Part shown: in pieces, positions 6,501-7,164 of the stretch
Numbering within the stretch: position 1 is the stretch's first letter
Layout of the letters: the number at the start of each line of letters is the position of its first letter
Assembly: GCA_016873405.1 (NCBI GenBank)
Contig: VGXH01000087.1
Location: 1-7,164 of the forward strand
Direction of reading: 5' to 3'
Length of the DNA: 7,164 bases
DNA from: a bacterium
GTDB lineage: Bacteria > Krumholzibacteriota > Krumholzibacteria > LZORAL124-64-63
Position numbers and translations under genes: made by a program
Notes under the pieces: generated by a model
The model's input: only the letters and a program-made list of their open reading frames with translations
What the model was told of the DNA's origin: nothing
Databases searched by the model: none

Positions 6501-7010
6501 TCAGGCGATGGCCCGCTGCGCGGCGTCGTCGCCGGCTTCCGAGCGCGGGCGATAGCGGCGCGCGATGAACCCCTGCACGATGCCCTGCTCGAGATACCGC
6601 CGCCGCAGGGGCGCCGGCAGGTGCCGGAAATCCTCGACCAGGCCGCGGCACTCGCTGTGGCCGCAGCGGCAGTCCAGGGTCCACATCCCGTCGTCCATGC
6701 TCGTGGAGTAGTCGAAGGCGATGTGTTCGCCCGGCAGGATGTCGACCAGCGCCACCAGCCGGCGGTTGGCGACCAGCCCGGCGTTCGGCGCGCAGGAGTG
6801 GTTGACGTAGACCGACGGCGCCTCCGGCAGGATGTACGTCCGCGTGCCGGTCTGCAGCAGCAGCGAGGCGTCCGCGGTGGCGTGGATCGGATCGTCCCGG
6901 TCGTAGCGGCGGCCGCGGAAGGTCAGGATCGTCTCGCCGAGGCGGATGCCGCGCGCCGCGAAGATCCCTCGCCCGTACTCGCACTCCGCGACATGGATGT
7001 TCGCCGCCAC
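6501..7010 (-). CDS. Bacterial SET-domain protein-lysine N-methyltransferase
   Basis: A 169-residue protein made almost wholly of a SET domain; the family moves a methyl group from S-adenosylmethionine to protein lysine. Visible motifs in order are YGRGIFAARGI (12-22, cofactor loop), VNHSCAPNAG (69-78, the NHSCxPN signature), IAFDYST (97-103, catalytic tyrosine Y101) and a post-SET C-x-C-x4-C (C114, C116, C121), which in eukaryotic enzymes binds zinc together with the NHSC cysteine (C73 here). The helical tail DFRHLPAPLRRRYLEQGIV recurs in compact bacterial SET proteins. The GTG at 7010 is chosen because GGAGG (7023-7019) lies 8 nt upstream and the domain begins at once. The open frame continues to an ATG at 7160, but those 50 codons are Ala/Arg/Pro-rich and contain a tandem repeat. 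No target protein is evident in the neighbourhood. It stands alone on the minus strand, converging on mqnD. Confidence 0.9.
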   Translation of the reverse strand: MAANIHVAECEYGRGIFAARGIRLGETILTFRGRRYDRDDPIHATADASLLLQTGTRTYILPEAPSVYVNHSCAPNAGLVANRRLVALVDILPGEHIAFDYSTSMDDGMWTLDCRCGHSECRGLVEDFRHLPAPLRRRYLEQGIVQGFIARRYRPRSEAGDDAAQRAIA

Positions 7011-7036
7011 CGTTCGGACCTCCGCCGGCCGTCTTG

Positions 7037-7056
7037 TTGCGCTCCCTTGCGCTCCC
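7037..7056 (-). repeat. 10-bp tandem duplication in the SET gene leader
   Basis: On the minus strand the unit GGGAGCGCAA occurs twice back to back (7056-7047 and 7046-7037), 27 bases upstream of the GTG start. A related GGGAGC lies further upstream. Each unit has a GGGAG that looks like a ribosome binding site but is too far from the start to serve as one. It could be an operator half-site pair or a slippage product. Confidence 0.5.
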
Positions 7057-7130
7057 GCGCGCCCCGCTCGCTGCTCCCGGGCCGCCCGCGGCGCCTCCGT
7101 CGAGGGCGGCGCGGCGGAACTCGGCGCGAG

Positions 7131-7160
7131 AACATAGCGGATGCCCGCCGGAGGTGGCAA
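7131..7160 (-). promoter_or_regulatory. Candidate promoter for the SET gene
   Basis: TTGCCA (7160-7155, five of six consensus) and TATGTT (7136-7131, four of six) are separated by 18 bp on the minus strand. The predicted start near 7124 gives a leader of about 114 nt that includes the tandem repeat. This supports the GTG at 7010 over the ATG at 7160, which would overlap the -35 box. Motif evidence only. Confidence 0.4.
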
Positions 7161-7164
7161 CCGG

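Noticed and set aside
4315..6984. Very long open frame (889 codons) on the minus strand, antisense to three genes
   Set aside because: Its product is low-complexity Arg/Ala/Gly/Gln-rich, opposite to genes with clear family motifs; such antisense frames are common in G+C-rich DNA.

Overview
The window is very G+C-rich bacterial chromosome with dense coding, short intergenic gaps and several GTG starts. It carries six complete genes and one gene cut by the left edge. No RNA genes, CRISPR arrays, insertion sequences or phage genes are visible. The futalosine-type menaquinone enzyme, the cysteine-rich family 9 glycosyltransferase and the secreted proteins fit a Gram-negative-type environmental lineage, such as Planctomycetes-like, Deltaproteobacteria-like or FCB-related candidate phyla. 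The phylum cannot be fixed from this sequence, and that placement is inference.

Left part (1-4318, minus strand): an apparent four-gene operon read right to left. It contains a secreted TPR protein (4318-3245), a GT9 heptosyltransferase-like enzyme with two cysteine clusters (3228-2137), a GT4 glycosyltransferase (2140-989) and a NamZ/DUF1343 exo-muramidase-like protein (924 to beyond the left edge). Gaps are 16 bp, a 4-bp GTGA overlap, and about 50-65 bp depending on the NamZ start. The likely theme is building or trimming cell-envelope glycan.

Middle (4319-4473): a 155-bp divergent intergenic region. It has a sigma70-like promoter candidate for each direction, and the two face each other and overlap.

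Right part (4474-7164): on the plus strand, an unrecognised exported protein anchored by a C-terminal helix (4474-5547), then an MqnD-family enzyme of the futalosine menaquinone pathway (5620-6468). A perfect 10-bp all-G/C hairpin abuts the MqnD ribosome binding site. MqnD converges on a minus-strand bacterial SET-domain lysine methyltransferase (7010-6501), with a terminator-like hairpin between the two stops. The leader of the SET gene holds a 10-bp tandem repeat and a possible promoter at the right edge.

No clearly new multi-gene system is proven here. The best leads are the noncanonical active-site motifs in the three glycan genes, the paired cysteine clusters in the GT9 protein, the hairpin at the MqnD start, and the unrecognised membrane-anchored protein.
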